Part shown: positions 13,721-22,396 of the stretch, piece after piece | Layout of the letters: every line of letters starts with the position of its first letter | How positions within the stretch are numbered: position 1 is the stretch's first letter | Origin: a virus | Reading direction: 5' to 3' (one strand) | Length of the DNA: 25,041 nt | IMG/VR virus record: IMGVR_UViG_3300020447_000012 | Coordinates: 1 to 25,041 of that record | Made by a program: the position numbers and the translations under genes | Notes under the pieces: model-generated | What the model saw: the letters and a program-made list of their open reading frames with translations, nothing else | The model's database searches: none | Told to the model about the DNA's origin: nothing

Positions 13721-16435
13721 TTACCAGTCAAATACTTCTTCTGCTGTATTTTTAGACGGCTCCAAATCCCATTCCGGGAACATGCCTAAAACGTTTTGTA
13801 CTTTTTGCCGTACTAGCTTGTTATAGGCTCTATCCATGTCAACCGGCAAGTCTTTAACCCAATCACTATGGAATGTGGCATCGACCGATATAGCAACGGT
13901 TTTGAACCCCATTGGATTTCTGGTGTTGTTATTAATATCTATGTAGAAGGTTTCGGCCTTATCGCCATCCATTATTGGAGGCATTTCGTAATCCATGTGA
14001 TATTCCAAATAGTTGTTAAAGTTCATTGCCGCTTGTACCGCCCAAAAAATTCTAGGTGGTGCTGGGAGCAATCCTCTTTCATATAACTCCAACTCATTTA
14101 TCATTTTTTTCAAATTTGAAATCCTGCAAGGGCTTCCGCATGTCCATGGATCACGATTGTAGAATTTCTCTCTAAATTCGGATACGTAATCTCGTACTTC
14201 TTTTTCACCCTTATTATCCATCAAAACCATCCTCACACATTCGTGTAGAAAGTCCTGAATCCATTTTGGTGTGTCCGAACGTTGGGTTTCCATACCCATG
14301 ATTTTAAGTTTGTCGCAACGTTTCCCCTCTTCATCCACAACATAAAGAGCATATCCCTTTTTCTTGTGGTGCTTGAATATACCGCGTCTTGCTACAACTT
14401 CTCGACCAGCCTTGATAATTTTCCCTAAATGTGGCGGAACGAAAAACATTTCTTTCATTTTATGAGGGAAGCTATCGTTTATTGCTTCACCTATTTCGTC
14501 TGCCAGTTCTACAATATCATCTAATTTCATATTTGAAGTCACGTGATCGGCGAGAGTCGTGTACACTGAATCCGTGTCACCATATATGATTGAAGGACCA
14601 GAGTAGTAATCACCAGATATGATGAAGTTGGATTCGTTGATCATATGTTTCGTGACCACTCTACCAGACAAGGTGGTAGATTGTCCAAATCGAATGTCAA
14701 AGAATCTAAAGTAGCGGTTTAGCAATGCGCCATATGCCGAATTCAAGAAAATCTTGCGCACCATCTGAATATTGTCCCAATATTCCGCTCCCTGTTTATC
14801 TCCTGCTCGGTCACATTCTTTTGATTTCTTTTTGAATTCAACCCGTTCGTTATACCATTTTTCCAAGCAATATGCCAAAATGCCTTGTCGTTCCGTAGAA
14901 AAAACAGTTCCGTTCGCTGTAATGCAACAATCGTTTTCTTCTAACCATTCTTTCCACTTGTCGCATGTTTGAGTGATCGATTCGCCGTTTTCATAATTAA
15001 AGGTGCGTTCGACATCAGACTTGCCTTCTTGGATATCATGATATTCAGTAACACCCGTGAAATGGTGCCATGCAGCAGTCGTATCTTTTTCTTGACCAGT
15101 ATTAACGTACCATGCAATTTTATCCATCGTCTCCGAAATATCGAACTGTCCCACCAAACATTCCGGAGAAATGTTCAACATACGAATAATAGATGGATAT
15201 AACGAGTTGATATCGAAGCTAGTTACCCATTCATACATTCCGCCTTCTGGAACTTTCACATATGCTCCGGCGACCTTTTCACCCTTTTCATTTTCCTTTT
15301 TATCTGGCGCTACTCTATTCCACTCGTGCAATTCACAAAGTACTGCTTGTTCAATGATCGTCACAGAGCCCAATGTATCATTTAGACGCACACATGCCAT
15401 GTGAGCCATCTCATTAGCCAGTGTGATGAATTTCAAAACATCATCTAATTTTGATAAACCAACCGTATCCTGTCGGTTGTATTCTATGAACAGTCTGAAA
15501 TCGTTATTCCATAGGTCGGATAAACTGCCTTCATATTCAACTTTAGTTTCGCCCAACTCTCTTTCTAGTACAAAACCCAATCGATAACTATGAAGCTCTT
15601 CAAATGTAAATTTCTTATACAACCCGAGATAGTCTAAATGTACTTTACCTTTCAAAGGGAAAATATATTCGATAGACCCGTAATGTTCTTTTTCTACTGG
15701 TTTGGGATATTCACCAAACAAGCAAAGCCGGGATAGCCATGCTTTTGACACATCGCTTGGATCGTAAATTGAAAGATCGCTTACATCTTCTAAATCTTCT
15801 CCACCCAAAGTGATACGAATCCGCTGAATGATCATCGGGATATCGTACCATTCGGAGTTCCATCCAGTGATTACGTCTGCATCACTTAGTATTTCGATAG
15901 TTAGTTCTAATAATTCCCGTTCTGTTTCAACAACTAGTGTGTCTGGTATATCAGCAACAAGCTTTTCCGCTTCTTCCATTGATAGGGTTGGTGGACAAAC
16001 ACCAATAGTAATAGCATCCCCAATCCATTTTCTGGAAATGGTGATGGCGTTGATAATGGAATATGGGCTGTCGGGTCTTGAATACCCTTTTTTCTTGTCC
16101 CTGTCCGATTCAATATCGAGTACGGCTATTCGTAAGTCTGGGACTTCCGATTTTTTAAATTTGTCTTCTAAAAATCTATATTCGGCACGGACATCTGATT
16201 CATAAGTAACCAGACCCATTTCCCTAGCCGATTCAACTTTCTCCCGATGATCGCGAATAGTTTTACTATCAATGCGTTGAACCCTATCCCCGAACATGGA
16301 CCGATATGGACCAGACTCGTCCTCGACATAGAAGTAATAGGGGGCAGGATAACGGGTTTCATGTCTCTCACCGTTTTTATCACGATGAGAGACACAAATC
16401 GTATCACCACGCCGGAAGGCGTCAATGTAACTCAC
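13721..16435 (-). CDS. Family B DNA polymerase (T4 gp43-like)
   Basis: The replicative polymerase, 904 aa against 898 in T4. Exonuclease motifs: LDIES with Asp107/Glu109, GWNSEWYDIP with Asp198, and EYNRQDTVGL with Asp323 (T4 Asp112/Glu114, Asp219, Asp324). Polymerase motifs: SFDINSLYPS with Asp408 (T4 Asp408), KIFLNSAYGA (561-570) and YGDTDS (618-623) with the second and third catalytic Asp. Both activities should be intact and no intein or intron interrupts it. The start is GTG 16435, read from the conserved N-terminus; no strong Shine-Dalgarno is seen, so translation may be coupled to the 60-aa gene ending 7 nt upstream. Confidence 0.97.
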   Translation of the reverse strand: MSYIDAFRRGDTICVSHRDKNGERHETRYPAPYYFYVEDESGPYRSMFGDRVQRIDSKTIRDHREKVESAREMGLVTYESDVRAEYRFLEDKFKKSEVPDLRIAVLDIESDRDKKKGYSRPDSPYSIINAITISRKWIGDAITIGVCPPTLSMEEAEKLVADIPDTLVVETERELLELTIEILSDADVITGWNSEWYDIPMIIQRIRITLGGEDLEDVSDLSIYDPSDVSKAWLSRLCLFGEYPKPVEKEHYGSIEYIFPLKGKVHLDYLGLYKKFTFEELHSYRLGFVLERELGETKVEYEGSLSDLWNNDFRLFIEYNRQDTVGLSKLDDVLKFITLANEMAHMACVRLNDTLGSVTIIEQAVLCELHEWNRVAPDKKENEKGEKVAGAYVKVPEGGMYEWVTSFDINSLYPSIIRMLNISPECLVGQFDISETMDKIAWYVNTGQEKDTTAAWHHFTGVTEYHDIQEGKSDVERTFNYENGESITQTCDKWKEWLEENDCCITANGTVFSTERQGILAYCLEKWYNERVEFKKKSKECDRAGDKQGAEYWDNIQMVRKIFLNSAYGALLNRYFRFFDIRFGQSTTLSGRVVTKHMINESNFIISGDYYSGPSIIYGDTDSVYTTLADHVTSNMKLDDIVELADEIGEAINDSFPHKMKEMFFVPPHLGKIIKAGREVVARRGIFKHHKKKGYALYVVDEEGKRCDKLKIMGMETQRSDTPKWIQDFLHECVRMVLMDNKGEKEVRDYVSEFREKFYNRDPWTCGSPCRISNLKKMINELELYERGLLPAPPRIFWAVQAAMNFNNYLEYHMDYEMPPIMDGDKAETFYIDINNNTRNPMGFKTVAISVDATFHSDWVKDLPVDMDRAYNKLVRQKVQNVLGMFPEWDLEPSKNTAEEVFDW

Positions 16436-16441
16436 GGTGGA

Positions 16442-16624
16442 TTATTTCCCGGATTTGCTAACCGTTGGGAGAGCTTCCAAAGTCTCCATCACATCTAAGA
16501 GTGGAACGGGTTCTGCTCCTGCAATTACGAATTCGTATTCGCCTTTGGCCATACCATTATTGACGATATAATCAGTCAAGGCTTTACGAACGTCTGCCTT
16601 ATTCAAGGTACATTTGATTTCCAT
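16442..16624 (-). CDS. Small hypothetical protein, 60 aa
   Basis: Begins MEIKCTLNKADVRKALTDYI, has a predicted helix-strand layout and ends LEALPTVSKSGK. AGGAG lies 8 nt upstream of its ATG, a better ribosome binding site than that of the polymerase gene just after it. No family is recognised. T4 has the RegA translational repressor beside gene 43, but this protein is half the size of RegA (122 aa) and shows no visible likeness, so no such role is claimed. Confidence 0.7.
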   Translation of the reverse strand: MEIKCTLNKADVRKALTDYIVNNGMAKGEYEFVIAGAEPVPLLDVMETLEALPTVSKSGK

Positions 16625-16635
16625 GTGCTTTGCTC

Positions 16636-18573
16636 CTAAGCTGCAAGTTTGAGTTTTTTATTGGGTTGTTTGGTTGCCTTGTTCCGAGAAGTCAATTTAC
16701 CAGCTTTGTATTTGCTACCACGCATGGTTAATATCATTCGTTTCCCTGTGCCCATAATAAGAATATGAGACCGTGACCAACTTGATAGACCCGCTCTATT
16801 ATAGGACATTATCAAGTTGGCTGTAACACCCGATTGACACACACCCTCTTTAATTCCTGCTGAATGTGAATGGCCGATATTAAGTTTGACCCCACTATTC
16901 GAGAAAGAAGTTATCGAACCCCGTCCACCGTTGGCCCCCTTGTCCCCATGAAGGCCGCATTCAATATCCATAATCCGGAAAGGATCGCCTTCTTTAAGGA
17001 AAAGGGATTCTGGACAAGTGTTGAAATACTTTTTGATGATGTATTCCAAAATATGGAAATCATCATAGTTTGGGAACTCTGGATCGAGTCCAGCTATAAC
17101 TTCTTCTATTTTGTTCCATAGATGAACATATATTCTACTATTGACCAAATCCGACTTATGACGATGCTCGTTTAACCATTTAATCAAATGATTATTATGG
17201 TTTGACTCAACGACTACATCTGTCTTCCATGGACGAGCCGCAAATTCCATGAATTCTGCGACCTCTTTAAGTTCGGCTTCTACGTCATGCCTGCCAGCCG
17301 CTTTCAATCGTAATTGGGTAATGTAATCTTTGCTGTTGTGATGGTTTTGTGATTCAAAATCCAAGAGATCGTGGTACAAATCATACGACGGTCTCAACGC
17401 GTCTACTAAACCACCATCACCCCATACCGCTTCTTTAATATGTTTTTCAAGCTGCCTAACGTGTATGTCTCCGGCCTGAAATCCGACTACCGATCCTTCG
17501 GAAAGTACCCCATTCTCGACACGGATAGCAGGATGGTTTCCAAACGGATCAATATCTTCAAACGTTCCGTCTTCTGTCATCCACAATTGACGCACAAACC
17601 AATCGCCTTCGGAATCGACTTCAACAATTAAAGCACCAAAAGAATGATGCCATTCTCCTACTGCACCTGTTTTTGTTTCTGTATAATTCTTTTGACATAT
17701 TGAACCAGTTGAATACAAATGCTTTGCAGGCATATCACTTGTATTTGCAACAGCCTGCATTTCTATTTTCGAATGTGGAACAATACAGGACATTGGTCCG
17801 CGATAGTTCTTCAATCGAGAAAAAGGATTGCTAGCAGTGGGTAACATTTGCATATGGCCACACCACATCAAATCTGGTGCAAGCTGAACGGGATGGTCTT
17901 TGAAATATGGAATTAAGGTTTCATCATAGTAGTCTTCATTCTTGGTAAGACTACGTTTCTTGCTTCCACGCTTTTCAGAACCATCTCTGTTTCGGTATTG
18001 TGATATATTGTAGAAAATGGTTCCAACGAAAAGCTCTGCATTAACATATTTCGCATAAGCTTTTAGATTTTCCAACCCTTGATAATGTGGAGCAGTATTG
18101 TTTTGTCCACATGTCAAGATGTATCGTTTAACTCCTGATTTGGGAGGATTTCGGATTTCAACCGGACGACCCTGAATAGACCCTTTGATAATGGGTTTTT
18201 CATCTTCGTAATCGTCGGGGGTAATAGTTTCTGCGGTGTCCACGCCCAGATTTCGTAAAGTCCTTTGAATATGACGCTCGTTCTTTTCAAGAAACTTGGA
18301 AGTAGCCTTCACCGATTTATCTAATTGATTATAAACAGCTAATATCTCTTTTTGTTTTTCGGTAACACCGCCGTCTCTGAATTCTGACAAATTTTCGGCC
18401 ATTTTCAAATTAGGAACATTTCTTGGATCATCATAACCCGCATTTACCATATGCCGTCGAATGGATTGCCGACTGATGCCAACTATTCGAGCGGCTTTAG
18501 AAATATTACCACCAGCTTCAACAAGTGCATCTAACGCTTCTTGTTGCCTTTTGGTTATCTGTTTTTGAGACAT
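16636..18573 (-). CDS. T5 A1-like metallophosphoesterase with two N-terminal HTH units
   Basis: A 645-aa protein. Residues ~8-47 (GGNISKAARIVGISRQSIRR) form a helix-turn-helix and residues ~70-111 (KSVKATSKFLEKNERHIQRT) look like a second, diverged copy. From 150 on come motifs of a phage metallophosphoesterase family that I associate with phage T5 A1 (DNA transfer and host DNA degradation): YILTCGQNNT (151-160), SNHNNHLIKWL (457-467), GLHGDKGANGGRGS (540-553) and GHSHSAGI (567-574), equivalent to GNHD and GHxH metal sites. The C-terminal 30 residues are Lys-rich. ATG 18573 overlaps the stop of the 105-aa gene upstream. The A1 link comes from motif memory; a nuclease or phosphodiesterase activity is likely but unproven. 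Confidence 0.72.
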   Translation of the reverse strand: MSQKQITKRQQEALDALVEAGGNISKAARIVGISRQSIRRHMVNAGYDDPRNVPNLKMAENLSEFRDGGVTEKQKEILAVYNQLDKSVKATSKFLEKNERHIQRTLRNLGVDTAETITPDDYEDEKPIIKGSIQGRPVEIRNPPKSGVKRYILTCGQNNTAPHYQGLENLKAYAKYVNAELFVGTIFYNISQYRNRDGSEKRGSKKRSLTKNEDYYDETLIPYFKDHPVQLAPDLMWCGHMQMLPTASNPFSRLKNYRGPMSCIVPHSKIEMQAVANTSDMPAKHLYSTGSICQKNYTETKTGAVGEWHHSFGALIVEVDSEGDWFVRQLWMTEDGTFEDIDPFGNHPAIRVENGVLSEGSVVGFQAGDIHVRQLEKHIKEAVWGDGGLVDALRPSYDLYHDLLDFESQNHHNSKDYITQLRLKAAGRHDVEAELKEVAEFMEFAARPWKTDVVVESNHNNHLIKWLNEHRHKSDLVNSRIYVHLWNKIEEVIAGLDPEFPNYDDFHILEYIIKKYFNTCPESLFLKEGDPFRIMDIECGLHGDKGANGGRGSITSFSNSGVKLNIGHSHSAGIKEGVCQSGVTANLIMSYNRAGLSSWSRSHILIMGTGKRMILTMRGSKYKAGKLTSRNKATKQPNKKLKLAA

Positions 18574-18890
18574 TATTCGTTATCCTCTGGATCAACTGAT
18601 GCTTTATCCATTTGCTCCAAAAGATTTTCTATGATTTGGTTTTCGTAAGCGAAGTCTTGATCTTTTTTGTCGGCGCGAATTCTTGCTACCTTTTTCACAA
18701 CACGTTTGATTTCGGCTGCGGACGTTTTGTTAGCACCTAGATTGGCAACTAGATCATCAAGGGTTTCTTTAATGGAATCGCGCACTTCTTTGGATTCGTC
18801 GTTATACCCAGCAACGGTATGGATAGCATGAACGATTTTGGACATATCTTCGCCGTCTAGCGAAAACAGATCGATTGGATTTCCTGACAT
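18573..18890 (-). CDS. Hypothetical helical protein, 105 aa
   Basis: A charged, mainly helical protein (KEVRDSIKETLDDLVANLG, then KTSAAEIKRVVKKVARIRADKK, then YENQIIENLLEQMDKA). The middle part is basic, the ends acidic. AGGAG lies 8 nt upstream of the ATG, and its stop overlaps the start of the A1-like gene, so it leads that operon and may be a partner. In T5 the A1 gene also has a small partner (A2), but no sequence likeness could be judged here. Confidence 0.72.
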   Translation of the reverse strand: MSGNPIDLFSLDGEDMSKIVHAIHTVAGYNDESKEVRDSIKETLDDLVANLGANKTSAAEIKRVVKKVARIRADKKDQDFAYENQIIENLLEQMDKASVDPEDNE

Positions 18891-18943
18891 GAATTAACTC
18901 CTGTGTTTTAATTACGGCGCGCTTAGTTTTGTGCGCGAATGTC

Positions 18944-18955
18944 CTATCATAATAG
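18944..18955. promoter_or_regulatory. Near-palindromic divergent promoter-like element
   Basis: CTATCATAATAG is 10 of 12 symmetric; the minus strand reads CTATTATGATAG, containing the same CTATTATGAT found before the ClpP-like gene. Placed between the A1-like operon and the clamp operon, it could drive both. If the clamp begins at ATG 18939 instead of TTG 18984, the element would lie inside coding sequence. Confidence 0.35.
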
Positions 18956-18983
18956 TACAATCCAAAACGGATCGGAGTACAAA

Positions 18984-19757
18984 TTGAAAGAATTGCTGCA
19001 AGACGCGCTCAAACACATAACGATGTTTGACACAATTGAATATATTACGTTGGCAAAAGAAGACACCGCGCTTGTTGCCACCGGCATCGACGTTACTAAG
19101 AGTGTCATGGTGAGAGTGGTATATGACGATACTGTTGCCGGTGTGGAAAATTTTGATCGCTTTATGTGCTTGGGGCAATTGAAATTTTTAAAACGCGTCA
19201 TTGAAATGGATCAAGTCAAAGACACTGGCACGGTCGAATTGATCGATGGGGCAAGTTTCGAAGGTGATGAAATTTATAAGGGACTGCTTTTTAAAGGGAA
19301 AAGAGTGAAGATCGGATATCAAGCTGTTGACCCTAAAGCCGTAAAAGGGCGAAATGGTAGAAAGTATCCTCAAATGGTAGACGTACCCGCATCATTGTCG
19401 ATCCCCATTTCACCAGAAGCTGCTTCTGAATTTAAACAAATGTCTACTTTACAAAAGATGATGGTAACTAAAGATGCGACTATTTTTACTACTCATACAG
19501 TAGACAACAACTTAGTACTACGTTTCCCATACAATGACAACCAAATCGAAATGATAATGTATGAGAACATTGATGGTTTCATTGATGATGGATTGATATT
19601 TGAAAGCAGCATTGCAGAAAAAGCTATGAACATGGCTACTAAAAGCAAATCAAGCATGCTGAATATTGGAGGCGTTTTTATGGACATACATGCTGAAACG
19701 GATATTGGCAAGTATCACATAAGAATTCCTAAAAACAGTTTGGTAAAGAGGTTCTAA
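18984..19757 (+). CDS. Sliding clamp (T4 gp45-like), divergent
   Basis: Probable DNA polymerase processivity clamp, 257 aa (T4 gp45 has 228). The evidence is position (divergent from the polymerase block and upstream of the FEN nuclease) and clamp-like alternation of strands: ITLAKEDTALVATGID, FMCLGQLKFLKRVIEM and NLVLRFPYNDNQIEMIMYEN. No single residue motif proves a clamp. TTG 18984 was chosen because GGAG lies 6 nt upstream and the protein then starts with the expected helix (LKELLQDALKH). ATG 18939 adds 15 residues but has no ribosome binding site and would cover the promoter-like element. It overlaps the next gene by one base. Confidence 0.72.
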   Translation: MKELLQDALKHITMFDTIEYITLAKEDTALVATGIDVTKSVMVRVVYDDTVAGVENFDRFMCLGQLKFLKRVIEMDQVKDTGTVELIDGASFEGDEIYKGLLFKGKRVKIGYQAVDPKAVKGRNGRKYPQMVDVPASLSIPISPEAASEFKQMSTLQKMMVTKDATIFTTHTVDNNLVLRFPYNDNQIEMIMYENIDGFIDDGLIFESSIAEKAMNMATKSKSSMLNIGGVFMDIHAETDIGKYHIRIPKNSLVKRF

Positions 19758-20089
19758 TGAAAGACAAGTCACGGATACCAAGAGTTCAACGTCTGAAAAA
19801 ACTCTTATTCAATATCATAGGTAGACCTTATTTCTATGTTGATATGCGGTTCGATTCGAAAACCAATATGATGATGACGGAGTTCGATTATAATAGTCCG
19901 ATGTTAAATCGCCTCATTGATGCGGGTTATCAAGATGACGGTGATGAACCGGATCGAATAGTTCGCAGATACATACAAACCGTCATGACACAAACCGATC
20001 TGGAAGAAGATGACGACTTGTTTGAAGATGAAGAAAGCTATGATGAAGACGACGAGCCACCAAAATACGTTTATGAGAGGTACAAATGA
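19757..20089 (+). CDS. Hypothetical protein with acidic tail, 110 aa
   Basis: A basic N-terminus (KDKSRIPRVQRLKKLLFNIIG) is followed by a short folded region and a strongly acidic tail (residues 80-100, DLEEDDDLFEDEESYDEDDE), ending PPKYVYERYK. No family is recognised. Start and stop overlap the clamp gene and the FEN nuclease gene by 1 and 4 nt, so its expression is tied to both replisome proteins. The acidic tail could mimic DNA or bind a partner; this is speculation. Confidence 0.75.
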   Translation: MKDKSRIPRVQRLKKLLFNIIGRPYFYVDMRFDSKTNMMMTEFDYNSPMLNRLIDAGYQDDGDEPDRIVRRYIQTVMTQTDLEEDDDLFEDEESYDEDDEPPKYVYERYK

Positions 20090-21120
20090 AACACGCATTA
20101 ATTGATATTTCTAATATGGTTCACAGAGCCCGCCATGCCATACCCAAAACTACAGAACCGCGCCACGTGGTTGGTCTATGTTTGGCAACAACTTTTATGT
20201 CTATGCGCAAATCGTTTCGCAATTTTCGAACAGACAATTTAGTTGTTGCATTCGACTATGGTTCATGGCGACATCAAATTTACGATCAGTATAAAGCCCA
20301 TCGTAAAGAGAAAGATACGCCATATGACCTTGAAGTAAAGGAAAACATAGAAATTGCTTTAAAAGAGTTGTATACATTTTTGAACGAACAAACAAATGTG
20401 ATTTCTCTTCAAAGAAAAAATGTAGAAGCAGACGATTTTATTGCTAGATGGATAGAATTGAATCCAGATGATGAGCATCTCATTGTATCAACGGATGGCG
20501 ACTTTAGACAACTCGTATCGGATAAGGTCAAAATATATAATGGTGTGATGGATGAAATAATCAGCTTGGATGGTATCTATTACAAGGATAGCTTGGCATC
20601 TTCCAAAAAGATCAAAGTTGTTGAAATGTATGGTGAAACATGGAAACAAAAGCACCCACGTAAGAACAAAGTCTTACAAGATGAGCCGTTCAAAGTCGAA
20701 CCCGAGTGGGACCTGTTTCTAAAGATTATGAAAGGCGATACGTCAGACAATATTCCGGCAGCACATGTTCCGCGTGTACGGACTACCAAATTGCGTGAAG
20801 CGTTTGAAAAACCGGGAGAAGCGGCTTGGAAAGAAGTAATGCACGGTGTTCGTGAGCAAGTTCCTGATCCAGAAACCGGAGAAACACGGGATATTCTGGT
20901 AGAGGACAGGTTTAAATTCAACAAAGCGCTTATTGACATGCGTGAAATTCCGGATGACATTAAGAATGCAATGGATGAAACGATTGTAGAGCAAATCGAA
21001 AAACCGGAACTCCATAGTGTCGGACACGCGTTCATACAATTTTGCACCAAGTATCAAATGGTGAACATTGCCAAAGAAGCCAATACATTTGGAAAATTCT
21101 TGACTAGAAAGTACAAATGA
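20086..21120 (+). CDS. FEN-type 5'-3' nuclease / RNase H (T4 rnh-like)
   Basis: A 344-aa 5' nuclease that removes RNA primers from lagging-strand fragments (T4 RNase H has 305 aa). Metal-binding acids are visible: ALIDISN with Asp7, VVAFDYG with Asp57 followed by the helical-arch start YKAHRK, VEADDF (113-118), STDGDFRQLV with Asp137 and Asp139, and KGDTSDNIP (216-224), the helix-hairpin DNA-binding and K+ site. About 40 residues of extra sequence between 170 and 205 (rich in Lys) are longer than I expect for the family. It is in the clamp operon and probably works with the ligase on the opposite strand block. Confidence 0.93.
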   Translation: MKHALIDISNMVHRARHAIPKTTEPRHVVGLCLATTFMSMRKSFRNFRTDNLVVAFDYGSWRHQIYDQYKAHRKEKDTPYDLEVKENIEIALKELYTFLNEQTNVISLQRKNVEADDFIARWIELNPDDEHLIVSTDGDFRQLVSDKVKIYNGVMDEIISLDGIYYKDSLASSKKIKVVEMYGETWKQKHPRKNKVLQDEPFKVEPEWDLFLKIMKGDTSDNIPAAHVPRVRTTKLREAFEKPGEAAWKEVMHGVREQVPDPETGETRDILVEDRFKFNKALIDMREIPDDIKNAMDETIVEQIEKPELHSVGHAFIQFCTKYQMVNIAKEANTFGKFLTRKYK

Positions 21121-21884
21121 TGCCCTACAAAACAATGTATTTTGTTCCTTATGGAGAGAACACTACCATAAAAGATATAGGGGTATTAAAGCTGTCCACC
21201 ATCATTTATTATTTGAGAAGTTGCTCGGCGCACGCACCATTTCAAATAATGGAAAACGGGGTTATTTTGTCTGATTCAGGCGTGGCGGAATTTTTATCTG
21301 CCCACATAGAGAACCCTGTTGATGAGTTGGAAAATAATACATTATTTCCTACACTTGATGATTTTGTCAAATTGCCACCATACAAACAATGCGTGTCGGC
21401 TGTCTATAAAACACCAACGCGCGAAAGTTCGTACATGTTCACCGTTAATACCTTTGTAGATGAAGAATATACAACTTGGGAATATCTACAAACACTTATG
21501 AAGGGAGAATATTGGTTAGTAGTAACACCGTGGGAATTTTCAAGTTCAGTAAAGCGATTCCGTTTTGACAAAATATGGTTAGAAAACGCAGAAGACCTTA
21601 TTGTACTCGAAACTTTGTTTAATAACGAAAGAGAAACCATTTTTAGTATTAGTGATGGTGATGCTGTTTATGGCCTCGCTGAACAAAATATGTTAAACTC
21701 GAATAATAGCGGCTCTATAGTTCTAGATAGTACTTCAATTGTATCTGGTGTCACACCATCTACAAGATTTGGTGATGGGGGTCTCGAAATTGATGAAAAT
21801 GGTAAATTAATCCTTGACTTAGATAAAATAGATGTTAAAAAGGGTGGAAAGGTTTTGAAAAATTGGTTGGGTGAGAGCAAATGA
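21117..21884 (+). CDS. Hypothetical phage protein, 255 aa
   Basis: No domain is recognised. The first 170 residues look folded (YKTMYFVPYGENTTIKD, YWLVVTPWEFSSSVKRF); the part after residue ~185 is Ser/Asn/Gly-rich (QNMLNSNNSGSIVLDSTS) and ends in an acidic-basic tail (LILDLDKIDVKKGGKVL). It starts at an ATGATG pair overlapping the FEN nuclease stop and ends 4 nt inside the kinase gene, so it is co-translated with both. A structural or adaptor role would fit the tail but is unsupported. Confidence 0.75.
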   Translation: MMPYKTMYFVPYGENTTIKDIGVLKLSTIIYYLRSCSAHAPFQIMENGVILSDSGVAEFLSAHIENPVDELENNTLFPTLDDFVKLPPYKQCVSAVYKTPTRESSYMFTVNTFVDEEYTTWEYLQTLMKGEYWLVVTPWEFSSSVKRFRFDKIWLENAEDLIVLETLFNNERETIFSISDGDAVYGLAEQNMLNSNNSGSIVLDSTSIVSGVTPSTRFGDGGLEIDENGKLILDLDKIDVKKGGKVLKNWLGESK

Positions 21885-22396
21885 ATACGTTGTACATGTT
21901 GATAGGTCTTCCGGGAAGCGGTAAGTCGCATTTCCGCAACCAGTTTTTGCAAGATAATCCGGACGTGTTTGTCTATTCCACTGATGATTACCTTCTTGAG
22001 ATCGCTTCGTCCAAGAATATTTCTTATAACGACGCCCTTTCAAAACATTATAAAACGGCGCTCAAGCGAGCAAATCAGGATTTGATAAAGGCCATCGAAG
22101 AGGGCCGGGATGTTCTTTGGGATCAAATGAATATTCACAGATCGTCAAGAATTCGCAAGACCAACCGTTTTCCAGAAGCTTATAAAAAGATCGCAATTGT
22201 CATCTCATGTGATATTGATGAAATTGTAGAACGTTGCGCGAAACGGGAAAATCAAGTTATTTCGGAAAAAGTTATCCGGGACTTGCATTCCCAATACACA
22301 TATCCTACCGATGATCCCATCAAATGGGACGAGATCAAACAAATTTGGACTACGGGTCTTTGGGATCGTGGTACTGAACAAACGGAAAACGATTAG
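21881..22396 (+). CDS. Polynucleotide 5'-kinase domain protein (T4 PNK-like)
   Basis: A 171-aa P-loop kinase like the N-terminal half of T4 polynucleotide kinase (PseT), which phosphorylates 5'-OH ends of DNA or RNA. GLPGSGKSH puts Lys15 and Ser16 at the same numbers as in T4 Pnk; STDDY supplies Asp35, the catalytic base in T4. WDQMNIHRSSRIRKTNRFP (80-98) is the nucleotide-donor side segment and CAKRENQ holds the lid arginine. The T4 3'-phosphatase domain is missing, so 3' ends would need another enzyme. The last 47 nt overlap the convergent methyltransferase gene. Confidence 0.87.
   Translation: MNTLYMLIGLPGSGKSHFRNQFLQDNPDVFVYSTDDYLLEIASSKNISYNDALSKHYKTALKRANQDLIKAIEEGRDVLWDQMNIHRSSRIRKTNRFPEAYKKIAIVISCDIDEIVERCAKRENQVISEKVIRDLHSQYTYPTDDPIKWDEIKQIWTTGLWDRGTEQTEND

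Noticed and set aside
16442-16624. RegA translational repressor beside the polymerase
   Set aside because: Position fits, but the protein is only 60 aa against 122 and shows no visible likeness.
20580-21050. Minus-strand open frame of 156 codons
   Set aside because: Antisense to the FEN nuclease; the Ser/Arg/Cys-rich translation looks like a shadow.
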